Shown here in pieces: positions 63,767-64,000 of a stretch of 64,000 nt of DNA. Location: assembly GCA_037954665.1 (NCBI GenBank), contig JBBMOL010000047.1, forward strand, positions 1,116,001 through 1,180,000, written 5' to 3'. A program made the position numbers and the translations under genes. Each line of letters opens with the position of its first letter. Position 1 is the stretch's first letter. The notes under the pieces are model-generated. The model did no database searches and had not been told where the DNA came from. It worked only from the letters and a program-made list of their open reading frames with translations. Origin of the DNA: Laguncularia racemosa. Lineage: Eukaryota; Streptophyta; Magnoliopsida; Myrtales; Combretaceae.

Positions 63767-63970
63767 TTCCTATCCAAGCATCACAACATATCCTATATTT
63801 TATCAAATATAAGGAAATCGTAAATTTTAAGTCAATTAATCTAATTTCTAAGTTTTACCCACTCTCTCTTACTATAGTAGGTTCTCTTTAAAGAGTTACC
63901 GAATCAATTTCTTAAGACATTGATTCCTCAACTCAATATATGTCTAATTTATAACCTATCTCAAACCTAG
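63767..63970 (-). other. Element I leader
   Basis: About 200 bp of AT-rich sequence between the PBS and the extra ORF; no motif seen. Confidence 0.55.
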
Positions 63971-63983
63971 GCTCTAATACTAA
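63971..63983 (-). other. Primer-binding site of I (diverged, initiator tRNA-Met type)
   Basis: Minus-strand TTAGTATTAGAGC versus canonical TGGTATCAGAGC; the differences are mainly transitions. Located just inside the LTR tip. Confidence 0.6.
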
Positions 63984-63990
63984 CAAAAGC

Positions 63991-64000
63991 TGTCACACCC
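63991..64000 (-). repeat. Element I 5' LTR tip
   Basis: Plus-strand TGTCACACCC, one transition from the start of the 3' LTR (TGTCACGCCC). The rest lies beyond the window. Confidence 0.6.

Larger units (their letters stand above)
55564..64000 (-). mobile_element. Element I: Tekay/Del-like element, minus strand, 5' LTR cut by window end
   Basis: Order on the minus strand: 5' LTR tip (63991-64000), PBS, extra ORF, gag, protease remnant, reverse transcriptase, RNase H, integrase, PPT, 3' LTR (55564-58064). The LTR tips share TGTCACRCCC on the plus strand. It inserted right at the start of H gag. Many stops and two internal deletions (protease, reverse transcriptase). Confidence 0.88.

Overview
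The window is plant nuclear DNA, most likely from a eudicot. It is AT-rich and made almost entirely of nested LTR retrotransposons. I see no host protein gene, rRNA or tRNA gene. The plant origin rests on Ty3/gypsy elements of two kinds. Athila-type elements have a primer-binding site (PBS) matching the 3' end of tRNA-Asp (TGGCGCCGTTGCCGGGGA) and a 3' region with an env-position ORF. Chromovirus-type elements have a PBS matching initiator tRNA-Met (TGGTATCAGAGC). A 500-base run of N (41781-42280) is an assembly gap.

Layout. (A) 1-6994: Athila-type, plus strand, 5' LTR cut by the window edge, gag-protease only. (G) 6995-7061 plus 13851-15268: chromovirus remnant split by (E), a complete chromovirus at 7062-13845 with 5-bp target-site duplication (TSD) GATGG. 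(B) 15269-21133: Athila-type gag-protease element without its 3' LTR, inserted in the leader of G. (C) 21134-23953 plus 38639-40557: truncated Athila. It is interrupted by (F), a minus-strand chromovirus (23954-38638), which is itself interrupted by (D1), a complete Athila-type element (25460-35723, TSD CTTCA) with an env-position ORF. (J) 40569-41780: chromovirus RNase H/integrase fragment running into the gap. (K) 42281-42711: Ty1/copia-like LTR fragment. (H) 42712-44084 plus 55105-55560: minus-strand Tekay/Del-like element split by (D2), a second family-D Athila (44090-55099, TSD AGGTG) that keeps reverse transcriptase, RNase H and integrase. (I) 55564-64000: minus-strand Tekay/Del-like element with an extra ORF upstream of gag.

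How the parts relate. D2, E and I still carry the reverse transcriptase-RNase H-integrase core, all in broken frames. A, B, D1, C, F and apparently G have lost that core, often from just before reverse transcriptase, while keeping gag-protease and the untranslated regions. A and B share the same deletion, and A has nearly identical LTRs, so A was probably mobilised in trans. Most in-frame stops look like C-to-T or G-to-A transitions, as expected of cytosine deamination in methylated repeats.

The most interesting signal is in the Athila 3' regions. Families B, C and D each carry, downstream of pol, an array of short dyad-symmetric motifs that matches the array upstream of the TATA box in their own LTR. 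It is followed by a splice acceptor and an ATG, which suggests a second internal promoter for the env-position ORF. Downstream lie short RNA hairpins conserved between families with compensatory base changes, one of them next to an internal copy of the polypurine tract (PPT).
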